This document shows positions 8,454 to 16,909 of a stretch of 64,000 bases of DNA, one piece after another. Every line of letters begins with the position of its first letter. Position 1 is the stretch's first letter. The position numbers and the translations under genes are program-made. The notes beneath the pieces are model-generated. The model made no database searches and had not been told where the DNA came from. It was given only the letters and a program-made list of their open reading frames with translations. The DNA lies in contig CAYPNF010000014.1 of assembly GCA_964411985.1 (NCBI GenBank), positions 83,888 through 147,887 of the forward strand, given 5' to 3'. This stretch comes from CAYPNF01 sp964411985 (GTDB lineage Bacteria > Verrucomicrobiota > Verrucomicrobiia > Limisphaerales > J093).

Positions 8454-10457
8454 ATGACCACAAGACACCTTCGCCTTCTCGTTCTGTTGTGTTTGGCGCT
8501 TTTCCCTGTGCAGCGCGTCCCGGCTGAGGGACAAGGGCCGGTGGGATCCATCGCGGCATCGGTCCAAAATGGCTGGGTCACCGTCACCCCGACCGAGTTC
8601 CATGGTGCGATTAACAATCCCCTCAAAGGCTTCCGCGATTACAAGAAGGATGGCTACGGCCTGCTGAAGCGCCAATACATCAAGTGGAACGATATCGAGG
8701 TCTGCGCGGAGGACTCCGTGGAGCGCATCATCGCCTATACGACCAAGATCACTGAATCCAAGGGCAAGCGCTTCGAGGACCTCAATGTCAAACTTGTGCC
8801 CCGCGTGTTTCTGGACTGGAACGGGTCTTCTGGCAGGCAGCACTGGCCCGCCGATCTGCATACCTTCGACTACGACAGCCCGGCTTTCCAGGAGAGGCTA
8901 AGGCGGCTTGTGGCGAAGCTTGGCGAAGCCTGGGACAATGATCCGCGCATCTTTGCTGTGCAGATGGGCCTCATCGGTTACTGGGGCGAGCATCACAATC
9001 CGGCGCCGACGCCCGCGCAGCGCCGCCTGCTGGCGGAGGCATTTCGGAAGGCCTTCAAAAACAAACCTGTCCTCGTCCGGCATCATGACGCGGAGTTCAT
9101 GCAGGCCGGATTCGGCATCTACTACGACACCTTTGCCAACGTCAGCCGCGAGCCGCCCGATGGACCCAAGGACCAGTTCCCTTGGCAGGCCACGCATGTG
9201 TATCGCGACGTCTGGAAAGGTGCGCCTACCGAAGGGGAGGTGGAATACAACTGGCAGAATCAGCGTGAGAGCGCGAAGCCGGCGGAGACCTTTGGACGCA
9301 CGCCTGATGAGACGATGACGATGCCAGCCTACCGCCGTTTCATGATCGACAAAATCCGCCGCTACCACACGAGCTACCTCGGCTGGATCGACAACTACAA
9401 CGCCTCGAACCGGGAGGTCCTGGCGGGAGCGGCGGAGCTTCAAAAAGCGTTCGGCTACCGCTTCGTGCTGGAATCCGCCAGCTATCCGCTTGCCGTGTCG
9501 CCTGGAGGCACGCTGACGGTGAAGCTGACTGTGAGGAACACCGGCAGCGCCCCCTTTTACCTCGACTGGCCTGTGGCCGTCGGACTGATCGATCCGGGGA
9601 CAAAAAGCCCCTTCTGGTCCGCACCGCTGACGGGCGTGGACATCCGTAAATGGCTGCCTGGCGAGGATTGGGACGGCGCGACCTTCGCTTATCGCCGCCC
9701 CGCCATGCTGCATCACAATGACGGCCACGCGACGCTGCCAACGGACCTAAGACCCGGCAAATACCTCCTCGCCATCGCCCTCCTCGACCGTCAGGGAGGG
9801 ATGATGCCCAGCGCACGATTTGCGATCGAAAACTACTTCCGCGGTGGCTGGCATCCGCTGGGCTTCATCGGCATTGGAGAGGCACCGGAGGAGGTTGCTT
9901 TGAAGAATGTGGGCTTCGACAGTCCCGCCTTGGATGACAGCCTTTTCTACAAGGTCCCAGAAACGCTGACGACGGTGAAGGCACCGCCCCTGCCGCAAGT
10001 GAAGGCTGTAACGCCGTGGAATCCTGATCCGAACACCGAACTCATCAATCCGTGGCGCTACTGGATCCTGACAACGCCAGGCAAGGGCCTGGAGAAGCAA
10101 ACTCTCACCGACGGCCCCGGCGGCAGCCTGGTCATCCGCGTGACAGGTGACTTCGGCGAGAGTTCCAGCCTCAACCACAACTTCGGCAAGGGCGCCAAGC
10201 TCGACCCCGGCCGCTACCGCTTCGCCTTCCACGTACGTGGCACGCCCGGCCAATCCGTCGAGTTTGAGCTGGCTGACGGCTGGCGCCGCTTCTCCAAGGA
10301 AGCCCGGATTCCGCTGACCGAGCAATGGCAGGAGCACACCATCGAGTTCGAGGTCAAAACCACGTTCAAGGACGAGACCACCCTGCGCTTCAGCCTACCG
10401 CATGCTGCCAAAGGCACCTTCGACCTCGCCAATACCCGGCTCAAAGTGGTGAAATAG
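8454..10457 (+). CDS. Secreted DUF4832/DUF4874-family protein with C-terminal carbohydrate-binding-like domain
   Basis: The protein has 667 residues. The start at 8454 gives a signal peptide (MTTRHLRLLVLLCLALFPV...); the frame is open further upstream, but that extension would run into the previous gene. The N-terminal part has NPLKGFRDYK and a predicted barrel with QMGLIGYWGEHH, typical of DUF4874, then a DUF4832-type beta region around residues 330-500. The last ~110 residues (LVIRVTGDF, GRYRFAFHVRG, FDLANTRLKVVK) look like a CBM4/9-type jelly roll. The family is common in Verrucomicrobia and Bacteroidetes glycan loci, with no firm activity known to me. It lies 35 bp after paralogue 2 and probably ends the cluster. 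Confidence 0.65.
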   Translation: MTTRHLRLLVLLCLALFPVQRVPAEGQGPVGSIAASVQNGWVTVTPTEFHGAINNPLKGFRDYKKDGYGLLKRQYIKWNDIEVCAEDSVERIIAYTTKITESKGKRFEDLNVKLVPRVFLDWNGSSGRQHWPADLHTFDYDSPAFQERLRRLVAKLGEAWDNDPRIFAVQMGLIGYWGEHHNPAPTPAQRRLLAEAFRKAFKNKPVLVRHHDAEFMQAGFGIYYDTFANVSREPPDGPKDQFPWQATHVYRDVWKGAPTEGEVEYNWQNQRESAKPAETFGRTPDETMTMPAYRRFMIDKIRRYHTSYLGWIDNYNASNREVLAGAAELQKAFGYRFVLESASYPLAVSPGGTLTVKLTVRNTGSAPFYLDWPVAVGLIDPGTKSPFWSAPLTGVDIRKWLPGEDWDGATFAYRRPAMLHHNDGHATLPTDLRPGKYLLAIALLDRQGGMMPSARFAIENYFRGGWHPLGFIGIGEAPEEVALKNVGFDSPALDDSLFYKVPETLTTVKAPPLPQVKAVTPWNPDPNTELINPWRYWILTTPGKGLEKQTLTDGPGGSLVIRVTGDFGESSSLNHNFGKGAKLDPGRYRFAFHVRGTPGQSVEFELADGWRRFSKEARIPLTEQWQEHTIEFEVKTTFKDETTLRFSLPHAAKGTFDLANTRLKVVK

Positions 10458-11190
10458 AAAACTCAGAGGGGTCTCCATAGTCGACGGTGAACGAGGCGTA
10501 GTTGTCGGGATAGTCCCGGGCAGGTCCGGACTATTACGGATCTGAAAGAACGTATGCACAATGCAGAATGGATAGATGACCCCTAAGCCGTAACAATTCA
10601 ATGAAGAACAGGAGTCAGCGGAGATAGCAGAGATCGGGCTTGAGCGGTCTGACGATCGAGATGGACGTATCACTTTCACCGTCCAGTGAACGCTTGAACG
10701 GACCGCGAGGAGCGATTCTGACTCCGTCTGACGGCTCTGCTCTCTCTGCTGCCTCCTGTTCAACTGCATGGACACGGCTAAGACTCCACTGGCAGACCAA
10801 CACGATGGTATTCCATCACGTTCGGCATCGATCGCTTTTCATCCTGTGCATCCCGTTCATCCTGTCTCAGTCCCCTTCCTCGTAGCCGCCAAGGGTGAAA
10901 AGGGTCGGAGACGAAGGCCTTCTCTTCCTGCCCGCTTCCTTTTCTTCATGGTTGAGCCTCTACAAAACGAGGTCATCCGCAGATGGCACAGATTTTCGCA
11001 GATATTCTGAGATGATGGGAACAGACAAGGCAGAACGAATATACCACAAACCGTCCTTCATGACTCTTCACGTTCTTCCTATGAGGAACTACAGATCCCA
11101 GTCCCTTCCCCAATCTGCGGCCATCTGCGCAAATCGGTGGATCATACCTTCTCTTTCTCCCTTCCTCGGTTCAGCAGTCTGCCTTGACCC
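10458..11190. repeat. Non-coding 0.73 kb spacer with inverted-repeat phrases
   Basis: I see no credible gene here. Two 27-bp arms form an inverted repeat: 10606-10632 and the reverse complement of 10735-10761 match at 24 of 27 positions, with 102 bp between. The arms read like GAACAGGAG.CAGC. Other phrases repeat in short variants: CAGATGG/ATCTGCG blocks at 10978-11003 and 11112-11130, and CATCCTG twice at 10849-10864. Such wording resembles degenerate dispersed intergenic repeats that I recall from Verrucomicrobia and Planctomycetes, but I cannot check copy number. It separates the plus-strand glycan cluster from a minus-strand gene, so terminators for both may lie inside. Confidence 0.5.
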
Positions 11191-12120
11191 TCACCCCGCC
11201 TGGTACGCTAACCAAAGGGCGCGGAAATACCGCATCACCCGGAGCGGGTCGGCGCTCTCACCGATTTCAGCAAAACAGAATCCCTGGAACCCCATCTTCC
11301 TGAGGCCGGTCAGCAGTTTCCTCCACGGATACTCCTCCAGGTACAGATCCCGCATGTGCACCGTAAAGATCTTCTTCTTGATGAGCTCGAAGTTGTGGTC
11401 AAAGCCTTGCCCTTCCAGGTCGGTCTGGTTCGAATTCCAGCAAGCGCCGACGTTGGGATGATCGGCCACGTCGAGGATGGTGCGGATGTGCGGGACTAAC
11501 GACGTTCCGGATCCGTGGACTTCCAGGCGGATTTGTTGCCCCAGCCCGGCTCCAAATTCCCCCAGTTCGCGGAGGGCTTTGCCGATTTGTTCCAGCGTTT
11601 TCTCGATGGGGACATCTTTGGGCAGGCCGTTAGGCCTGACCTTGACACCGGTCGCTCCCACATCGTGCGCCAATTGGATATACTCCTTGGTGGCCTCGAT
11701 GTCCTTGCGGAGTTGGGTCTGGTTAGGAGTGTGGTACTCGAAGGCGCTTCCCATGCTGGCCAGCTGAACGGAGGAGTCCGCAAACCTCTTCTTCACGGCG
11801 GCCCGCTCGTCCCGCGACAGGGCCACCTCGACCTTATGAGCGTGAGTCGTCCTCAGTTCTACTCCTTCAAAGCCGGTCTGCTCGCAGTTCTTGATCAAAG
11901 TGGCCAGATCCCAGTCCTTTGCCAAATTATAGGTCACTAGGCCTAAATGCATTGGGCTGGCCGATTTTGGCGCGGATGTTGCTTTAGAATCAGCTGAGTC
12001 AGCACTGAATGGGTTGGCCGCGAGAGCGGCGAATCCAGCCCCGGAAAGGCCCAGGAACCGGCGTCGTGAGGCGAGCGAGCTCGTATTAGCCCTGGGGGTC
12101 GTACCGTGAGGGATGCTCAT
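11191..12120 (-). CDS. Tat-exported sugar phosphate isomerase/epimerase-family protein
   Basis: The protein has 309 residues from the ATG at 12120; a TTG 12 bp upstream is the alternative. A twin-arginine signal (SRRRFLGLSGAGFAALAA) is at residues ~18-40. The rest is an AP-endonuclease-2/xylose-isomerase-like TIM barrel: MHLGLVTYNLAKDWDL, FEGVELRTTHAHKVE, VKVRPNG, RLEVHGSG, VGACWNSNQTD, FTVHMRDL. The metal-binding Glu/His/Asp pattern is only partly recognisable, and the substrate cannot be told. Secreted members are frequent in Verrucomicrobia and Planctomycetes. It is a monocistronic-looking gene, divergent from the coiled-coil gene at 12278. Confidence 0.75.
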   Translation of the reverse strand: MSIPHGTTPRANTSSLASRRRFLGLSGAGFAALAANPFSADSADSKATSAPKSASPMHLGLVTYNLAKDWDLATLIKNCEQTGFEGVELRTTHAHKVEVALSRDERAAVKKRFADSSVQLASMGSAFEYHTPNQTQLRKDIEATKEYIQLAHDVGATGVKVRPNGLPKDVPIEKTLEQIGKALRELGEFGAGLGQQIRLEVHGSGTSLVPHIRTILDVADHPNVGACWNSNQTDLEGQGFDHNFELIKKKIFTVHMRDLYLEEYPWRKLLTGLRKMGFQGFCFAEIGESADPLRVMRYFRALWLAYQAG

Positions 12121-12241
12121 GGAGGCGATCAAAGAGCAAACAGCGGCTCACGGCAAGTCCGGAATCCGTTGCGGACGATTTGATTTCGGGCGGGCCTGTT
12201 GCCCGAAAGCATGATTGACACCCGGAGCTGCGCCGATTAGT

Positions 12242-12269
12242 TTGCCACAAGCTTTTTAACTCTTATTAT
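12242..12269 (+). promoter_or_regulatory. Candidate sigma-70 promoter with almost no leader
   Basis: TTGCCA (12242-12247) and TATTAT (12264-12269) are separated by 16 bp. A start of transcription ~7 bp downstream would fall at about 12276, next to the ATG at 12278, giving a leaderless or near-leaderless message. No Shine-Dalgarno sequence is visible before that ATG, which fits. Read by eye only. Confidence 0.35.
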
Positions 12270-12277
12270 TTGAAGCC

Positions 12278-13033
12278 ATGTTGATCAAAGTCAGCTTGAT
12301 TGTTGCCATCATCGCGGCCATCGGAACCTTGGTGGTAACCCAGCTTCCTGTTGCTGAGAAAATCACCGCCCTTAACACCGAGTTGGACACCACCAAAACC
12401 TCGCTGAAGGCGGCTGAGGACGACGCGACGAAGTCCAAGAGCGAGCTGAAGGTGGTCCGGGAGGTCGCCGAAAAGACGGGCAGGCAGTTGGCTGAGACCA
12501 CCGCCAATCTGGAAGCTGCGACCAGCAAGGCCACCAGCCAGGAGAACCGCGCGAACCGTGCGGAGACCGATCTCAACAAGACCAAGACGGAACTCACTGA
12601 AGCGCAAAGGGATTTGGCATCATGGAAAGCCCTTGGACGGCCGGTGGACCAGATCGAGAAAGCACTCGGCGACCTGGTCAAAGCGAACTTGGCCAACGAA
12701 GCTCTTACGGAAGAGAAAAGGGTGATCAGCCGCAAACTCACCCAAACCGAAGCTCGTTTGCAGAAGTATGAAGGAGACAAGGATATGGCCCCCGACATGC
12801 CCGCAGGTATCAAGGGCAAGATCGTGGCGGTGAATCCTGAATGGGACTTTGTGGTGCTCGACATCGGAGGTAACCAGGGCTTGGTGGAACGCGGTGAACT
12901 GCTCGTGAATCGCGAGGGGAAATTGGTGGCCAAGCTCCGCATTACCGCCGTGGAGGCGAATCGAGCGATCGCCAACGTGCTTCCTGCTTGGAAGCAGTCC
13001 TCAGTGGTCGAGGGCGATCTCGTAATGCACTAA
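12278..13033 (+). CDS. Membrane-anchored coiled-coil protein with C-terminal beta-barrel-like domain
   Basis: The protein has 251 residues. One N-terminal membrane segment (LIKVSLIVAIIAAIGTLVV) is followed by a long heptad-rich Ala/Lys/Glu coiled coil at about residues 28-165. A short beta-rich domain closes it (IKGKIVAVNPEWDFVVLDIGGNQG, VERGELLVNREGKLVAKLRI). The C-terminal fold resembles the domain seen at the end of MreC-like or FlgT-like envelope proteins, where it packs against partners; this is a resemblance only. The layout puts the coiled coil and barrel outside the inner membrane. The gene precedes a tiny lipoprotein gene by 19 bp, so the two may form one envelope unit. Confidence 0.6.
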   Translation: MLIKVSLIVAIIAAIGTLVVTQLPVAEKITALNTELDTTKTSLKAAEDDATKSKSELKVVREVAEKTGRQLAETTANLEAATSKATSQENRANRAETDLNKTKTELTEAQRDLASWKALGRPVDQIEKALGDLVKANLANEALTEEKRVISRKLTQTEARLQKYEGDKDMAPDMPAGIKGKIVAVNPEWDFVVLDIGGNQGLVERGELLVNREGKLVAKLRITAVEANRAIANVLPAWKQSSVVEGDLVMH

Positions 13034-13052
13034 TCCGTTCCCTGTGGTGTTT

Positions 13053-13223
13053 ATGCTGCGGAACTTGACTCGTCAAACCTTGGCTTATCTCTTCTTGGGA
13101 TGCTTGGGGCTTTTCTTGGCTGGGTGCGCTTCCACTGAGCCTGAGAACATGTCAGAACGCCCGTGGAACGCTCCCAAGAGTTGGGAGAACGGGCTTCCCG
13201 GCGGGATGATGGAAGGAAGGTAG
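13053..13223 (+). CDS. Small lipoprotein, 56 residues
   Basis: The ATG at 13053 opens a 56-codon frame ending in TAG at 13221-13223. It starts MLRNLTRQ, has a hydrophobic stretch and then a lipobox LAGC, predicting cleavage before Cys25 and lipid attachment. The mature part is about 32 residues, rich in Trp and Pro (ERPWNAPKSWENGLPGG). It follows the coiled-coil membrane protein by 19 bp and converges on rny. I believe similar short Trp/Pro lipoproteins occur in other Verrucomicrobia, but I cannot confirm this. Function unknown; an envelope partner of the upstream protein is the simplest idea. Confidence 0.6.
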   Translation: MLRNLTRQTLAYLFLGCLGLFLAGCASTEPENMSERPWNAPKSWENGLPGGMMEGR

Positions 13224-13229
13224 GTCGGC

Positions 13230-14798
13230 CTACTTCGCGAAGTCAACGCACCGTGTTTCCCTCACTACGGTGACCCGGATCTGCCCGGGGTACTGAAGTT
13301 CGTCCTCGATTCTCCTCGCGATGCTCTTGGCCAGAGCGTAGCACTGTTCGTCCAGCATGCTTTCGGGTTGCACCAGCACGCGCAGTTCCCTTCCGGCTTG
13401 CACCGCATAGCACTTCTCCACCCCGGGAAAAGAGTTACCAATCTGTTCGAGGCTCTCCAGTCGTTTGATGTAGGTGGTCATGGATTCCGACCTTGCTCCG
13501 GGCCGGGATGCGCTGATGGCATCCGCCGCGCTGACCAATACCCCGAGCGCGCTGGATTGCGGAACTTCACCATGGTGGGAAGCTACCCCGTTGACGACCT
13601 CTTCGCTCTCCCCGTAGCGCTTGACCAGATCCGCTCCAATCAGGGCATGAGACCCTTCCACCTCATGGTTCACTGCTTTCCCAATGTCGTGCAGGAGTCC
13701 GGTGCGTTTGGCCTTGTGGATATCGATGCCCAGTTCCGCAGCCATCATCCCCGCCAACTGAGCCACTTCGATGGAGTGATCGAGGATGTTTTGGGAGAAG
13801 CTGTGTCGAAACCGTAAGCGGCCCAACAACTTAACCACTTCCTGGTGCATCGGCGGCAGCCCCACTTGAAACACCGCTTCCTCGCCCGCCTTGACGATCG
13901 TCTCGTCAATCTCTTGGGTCACTCGGCCCACAACCTCCTCAATGCGAGTTGGATGGATCCGTCCATCCAGGATCAACCGTTCCATGGCTTGCCTGGCCAC
14001 CTCCCGCCGTACCGGATCAAAACCCGAAAGCACCACCGCATTGGGCGTGTCGTCGATTAGGACCGTGACGCCTGTGGCGGCCTCAAACGCTCGGATATTT
14101 CGCCCCTCCCGTCCGATGATGCGTCCCTTGATGTCATCCCCGTGCAGCGCCACCGTGGCTGTGGTGGTTTCAAAAGTGTGTTCCCCTGCGTACCGCTGGA
14201 TCGCCATGGTCACGATCTTGCGCGCCTGGTCTTCGGCCTTCAGTTTAGCCTCCTCGACGATGCGCCGGGACAGGTCACTCGCGTCCTTGAGCGCCTCCTG
14301 TTCGATCTCCTTCAGGAATAGGGCGCGTGCGTCCGACTCGGAAAGATGGCTGAGTCTCTGGAGGTCATCCCGTCGCAGTTGGATCAAACGATGCGCCTCC
14401 TGCTGTGCGGCGTCGAGTTCCTCGTGGTGGCGCTGCAGGCTCGCTTGCTGATCGCGCAGCCCTTTCTCCCTCTCCACCAAGCCTTCGAGTTGCTGGTTGA
14501 CCAGGATCTCTCGTTGGGTCACCCGTTGCTGCACCTCGTCCAGATCTTTCCGTTGGGTCAGCAAAGATCGTTCCGCCTCCGCCCGACAACGTACGGCTTC
14601 TTCGTTCGCAGCGACTTTCGCCTCGCGAAGCAGGGTCTCCGCCTCGCGGCGAGCTTGCTCCAGCAAGTCCTTCTGCGTCTTTTCCAGGATTTCTCGGCGG
14701 CTGGTCTCTTTCCAGCTTCGGATCAGGTAACCTAGGAAAGCCCCTGCGCCCAGGCCCAAACCAAGTCCGGCCCACGGTGTAAGTAACTCCAGATTCAT
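13230..14798 (-). CDS. rny: Ribonuclease Y
   Basis: The protein has 522 residues from the ATG at 14798; the frame extends further but overlaps the upstream gene. It has an N-terminal membrane helix (PWAGLGLGLGAGAFLGYLI), a long charged coiled coil to about residue 190, a KH domain with GREGRNIRAFE, and an HD domain with HSIEVA and LLHDIGK, the metal-binding His-Asp pair. RNase Y is a membrane-tethered endonuclease that starts mRNA turnover. Length and domain order are standard. It begins 2 bp after the stop of the folate gene, so the two are co-transcribed and possibly coupled. Confidence 0.95.
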   Translation of the reverse strand: MNLELLTPWAGLGLGLGAGAFLGYLIRSWKETSRREILEKTQKDLLEQARREAETLLREAKVAANEEAVRCRAEAERSLLTQRKDLDEVQQRVTQREILVNQQLEGLVEREKGLRDQQASLQRHHEELDAAQQEAHRLIQLRRDDLQRLSHLSESDARALFLKEIEQEALKDASDLSRRIVEEAKLKAEDQARKIVTMAIQRYAGEHTFETTTATVALHGDDIKGRIIGREGRNIRAFEAATGVTVLIDDTPNAVVLSGFDPVRREVARQAMERLILDGRIHPTRIEEVVGRVTQEIDETIVKAGEEAVFQVGLPPMHQEVVKLLGRLRFRHSFSQNILDHSIEVAQLAGMMAAELGIDIHKAKRTGLLHDIGKAVNHEVEGSHALIGADLVKRYGESEEVVNGVASHHGEVPQSSALGVLVSAADAISASRPGARSESMTTYIKRLESLEQIGNSFPGVEKCYAVQAGRELRVLVQPESMLDEQCYALAKSIARRIEDELQYPGQIRVTVVRETRCVDFAK

Positions 14799-14800
14799 TT

Positions 14801-15385
14801 TCAGCCCGGTCGCTGGCCACAGAGCACCCAGCGCACCGGTGTCAAGATGCAATCAACAAGATAATCATGCGGCTCGGTGGGAATCTCATCTACAATCTGA
14901 CACTCAAAACCAAACCCACAAAGCCATCCGCCCGCGTCAGGCAACAGCCGGTCATAGTATCCCTTGCCCTTACCCAGCCGTCGCCCTCGCATGTCAAAGC
15001 CTAGACCAGGTACTAATACTAAGTCCAGCTGCTTTAATGGTACCTCCGGGCAGTCCCGCGCAGGCTCGCGGATGCCAAAACGTCCTGTCACCAGATCGCG
15101 GTCTACATCGACGACGCAAGCCGCTTCGTAGCCTCCTTTTTCCTCATTGTAGCGTGGCAGACAGATCTTTTTCCCTTCCCGCCACCCTTCCATCAGCGCT
15201 GACCAAAGGTTGAGTTCGGTCGAGACGGGGGCATAGCCCAGAACCCACCTTGCCTTCCGCCATTCGTCCTGGTCTAAGAGCAGTCTGCAAGCCTTCGCCG
15301 AATCAGTCGGGCCACTTGTGGCTGCCGCCCGCTCTTGCGCCTCACGTAAGGTTTTGCGCAGCTCCGTTTTGCTTGATCCATCCAT
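14801..15385 (-). CDS. 5-formyltetrahydrofolate cyclo-ligase
   Basis: The protein has 194 residues. The C-terminal signature GKGKGYYDRLL is the ATP/folate-binding loop of the MTHFS/YgfA family. LVPGLGFDMRGRRLG and the ARWVLGYAPVSTELN region fit the same fold. The enzyme converts 5-formyl-THF to 5,10-methenyl-THF with ATP in the cytoplasm, recycling a folate storage form. It lies 15 bp after rarA and 2 bp before rny, in one minus-strand operon. Elsewhere in the window purU, fmt and trpA touch one-carbon or chorismate metabolism, but they are not linked to it. Confidence 0.9.
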   Translation of the reverse strand: MDGSSKTELRKTLREAQERAAATSGPTDSAKACRLLLDQDEWRKARWVLGYAPVSTELNLWSALMEGWREGKKICLPRYNEEKGGYEAACVVDVDRDLVTGRFGIREPARDCPEVPLKQLDLVLVPGLGFDMRGRRLGKGKGYYDRLLPDAGGWLCGFGFECQIVDEIPTEPHDYLVDCILTPVRWVLCGQRPG

Positions 15386-15400
15386 GCAGGGATCCCTCGG

Positions 15401-16828
15401 CTATCCATGGCTTCGCCCGCGTTTGTCATCATCGGCGTGACTCGGGGTAGTTCGGCTACCCTCCCTGGCCTCAGCTTCCTTGGCAAGGGCACGCCAACGT
15501 TCCAACCTTTCCTTGATCTTCTTTTCGGACCCTTGGTCGGTCGGTTGGTAAAACCGTCGGGCTTCCTCCAGGTAGGATTGGGGTACGTAGTGCCCGGGGA
15601 AATCATGGGAGTATTGGTAACCTTTGCCGTGGTCGAGCTGTTTGGCCCCCTGATAGTGGGCGTCGCGTAAGTGCTTCGGAACAGCCAGGGTCCGGCCAGA
15701 GCGCACATCGGTTAACGCTGCATCGATGGCGACCATGGCACTGTTGCTCTTGTTGGCGCAGGCGATGTAGATCGCTGCTTCAGCCAGAGGGATGCGCGCC
15801 TCGGGCCAGCCGATGAACTCAGCTGCTTGACACGAAGTTTGCGCCAAAACCAATGCCATCGGGTCCGCTAATCCCACGTCCTCCGCCGCGCAGATCACCA
15901 TTCGCCGCGCGATGAACCGGGGGTCTTCTCCCGCATGGATCATCTTTGCCAGCCAGTAGAGAGTCGCATCCGGATCGCTGCCGCGCATGGACTTGATAAA
16001 GGCTGAGATGGTGTCGTAGTGGCCATCTTCGTCGGCATCGTAGACTACCGCCTTTTTCTGGATACTCTGTTCGGCGGCCCGCAGGTCGATGCGGACTTGG
16101 CCAGCGGTCCCCGGCGGGGTGGTGATGGCGGCAATCTCAAGCGCGTTAAGCGCCTTTCGCGCATCACCGTCCGCAATCTTGGCCAGATGCCTGAGCGCAG
16201 CTTCGTCAGCAACGATGTTCAAGTGACCCAGGCCTCTTTCGGTGTCTGACAGGGCTCGGCCTAGCAAGGTCAACAAGTCGGATTCGGTCAGAGGCACTAG
16301 CTCAAACACCTGGGAACGAGACACTAAGGGTGCGTTCACGAAGAAGAACGGGTTGTGAGTAGTCGCCCCCACCAGACGAATCACCCCGCTCTCCACATCA
16401 GGCAGGAGCACATCCTGTTGCGCTTTGTTGAACCGGTGGATCTCGTCGATGAAGAGGGTCGTCGGCTCACCCGTATTGGCCAGGCGGTTGGCGGCTCCGG
16501 CGAGTTCTCGACGGATATCGGCTACGTTCGATTCCACGCCGCTCAGGCGTACGAAGCGGGATCGAGTCTGGCTGGCAATGATCTGAGCGAGTGAGGTTTT
16601 GCCGGTACCGGGCGGGCCAAAGAAGATGACTGACTGCACCCGGTCCGCCTCGATCGCACGCCGCAGGAGCTGACCTTCACCCAGGATATGAGATTGTCCC
16701 GCATACTCTCGTAAGTCCCTGGGCCGCATGCGAGAAGCCAACGGAGCAGGTCTCCGTGACGAGGAGGCCGGATTCTTCTCAGGAACCTCCGGCGCTTTCT
16801 CGCGAGTTTGAAACAGGTCATCAGCCAT
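15401..16828 (-). CDS. rarA: Replication-associated recombination protein A (RarA/MgsA AAA+ ATPase)
   Basis: The protein has 475 residues. The ATG at 16828 is preferred over a TTG 9 bp upstream. After a short N-terminus come PLASRMRPRDLREYAGQ, Walker A FFGPPGTGKTS, Walker B TLFIDEIHRFNKAQQD, and the sensor/lid and clamp-loader-like C-terminal domain with ARRMVICAAEDVGLADP and the QGAKQLDHGKGYQYSHD segment typical of RarA. It acts at stalled replication forks. It is the upstream partner of the folate cyclo-ligase in this array, with no obvious functional tie to it. Confidence 0.95.
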   Translation of the reverse strand: MADDLFQTREKAPEVPEKNPASSSRRPAPLASRMRPRDLREYAGQSHILGEGQLLRRAIEADRVQSVIFFGPPGTGKTSLAQIIASQTRSRFVRLSGVESNVADIRRELAGAANRLANTGEPTTLFIDEIHRFNKAQQDVLLPDVESGVIRLVGATTHNPFFFVNAPLVSRSQVFELVPLTESDLLTLLGRALSDTERGLGHLNIVADEAALRHLAKIADGDARKALNALEIAAITTPPGTAGQVRIDLRAAEQSIQKKAVVYDADEDGHYDTISAFIKSMRGSDPDATLYWLAKMIHAGEDPRFIARRMVICAAEDVGLADPMALVLAQTSCQAAEFIGWPEARIPLAEAAIYIACANKSNSAMVAIDAALTDVRSGRTLAVPKHLRDAHYQGAKQLDHGKGYQYSHDFPGHYVPQSYLEEARRFYQPTDQGSEKKIKERLERWRALAKEAEAREGSRTTPSHADDDKRGRSHG

Positions 16829-16909
16829 GCGCGGCAATCACCCTGCAGCAAGTCCCCGGACGATGCCCAGCAGATTCCTCGAGGGAAGGTCGGTCTCCTT
16901 CCAAGGGAG

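Noticed and set aside
10895..11461. A 188-codon plus-strand frame across the repeat spacer into the isomerase gene
   Set aside because: It overlaps the isomerase 3' end by 270 bp, and its sequence is low-complexity translation of repeat phrases.
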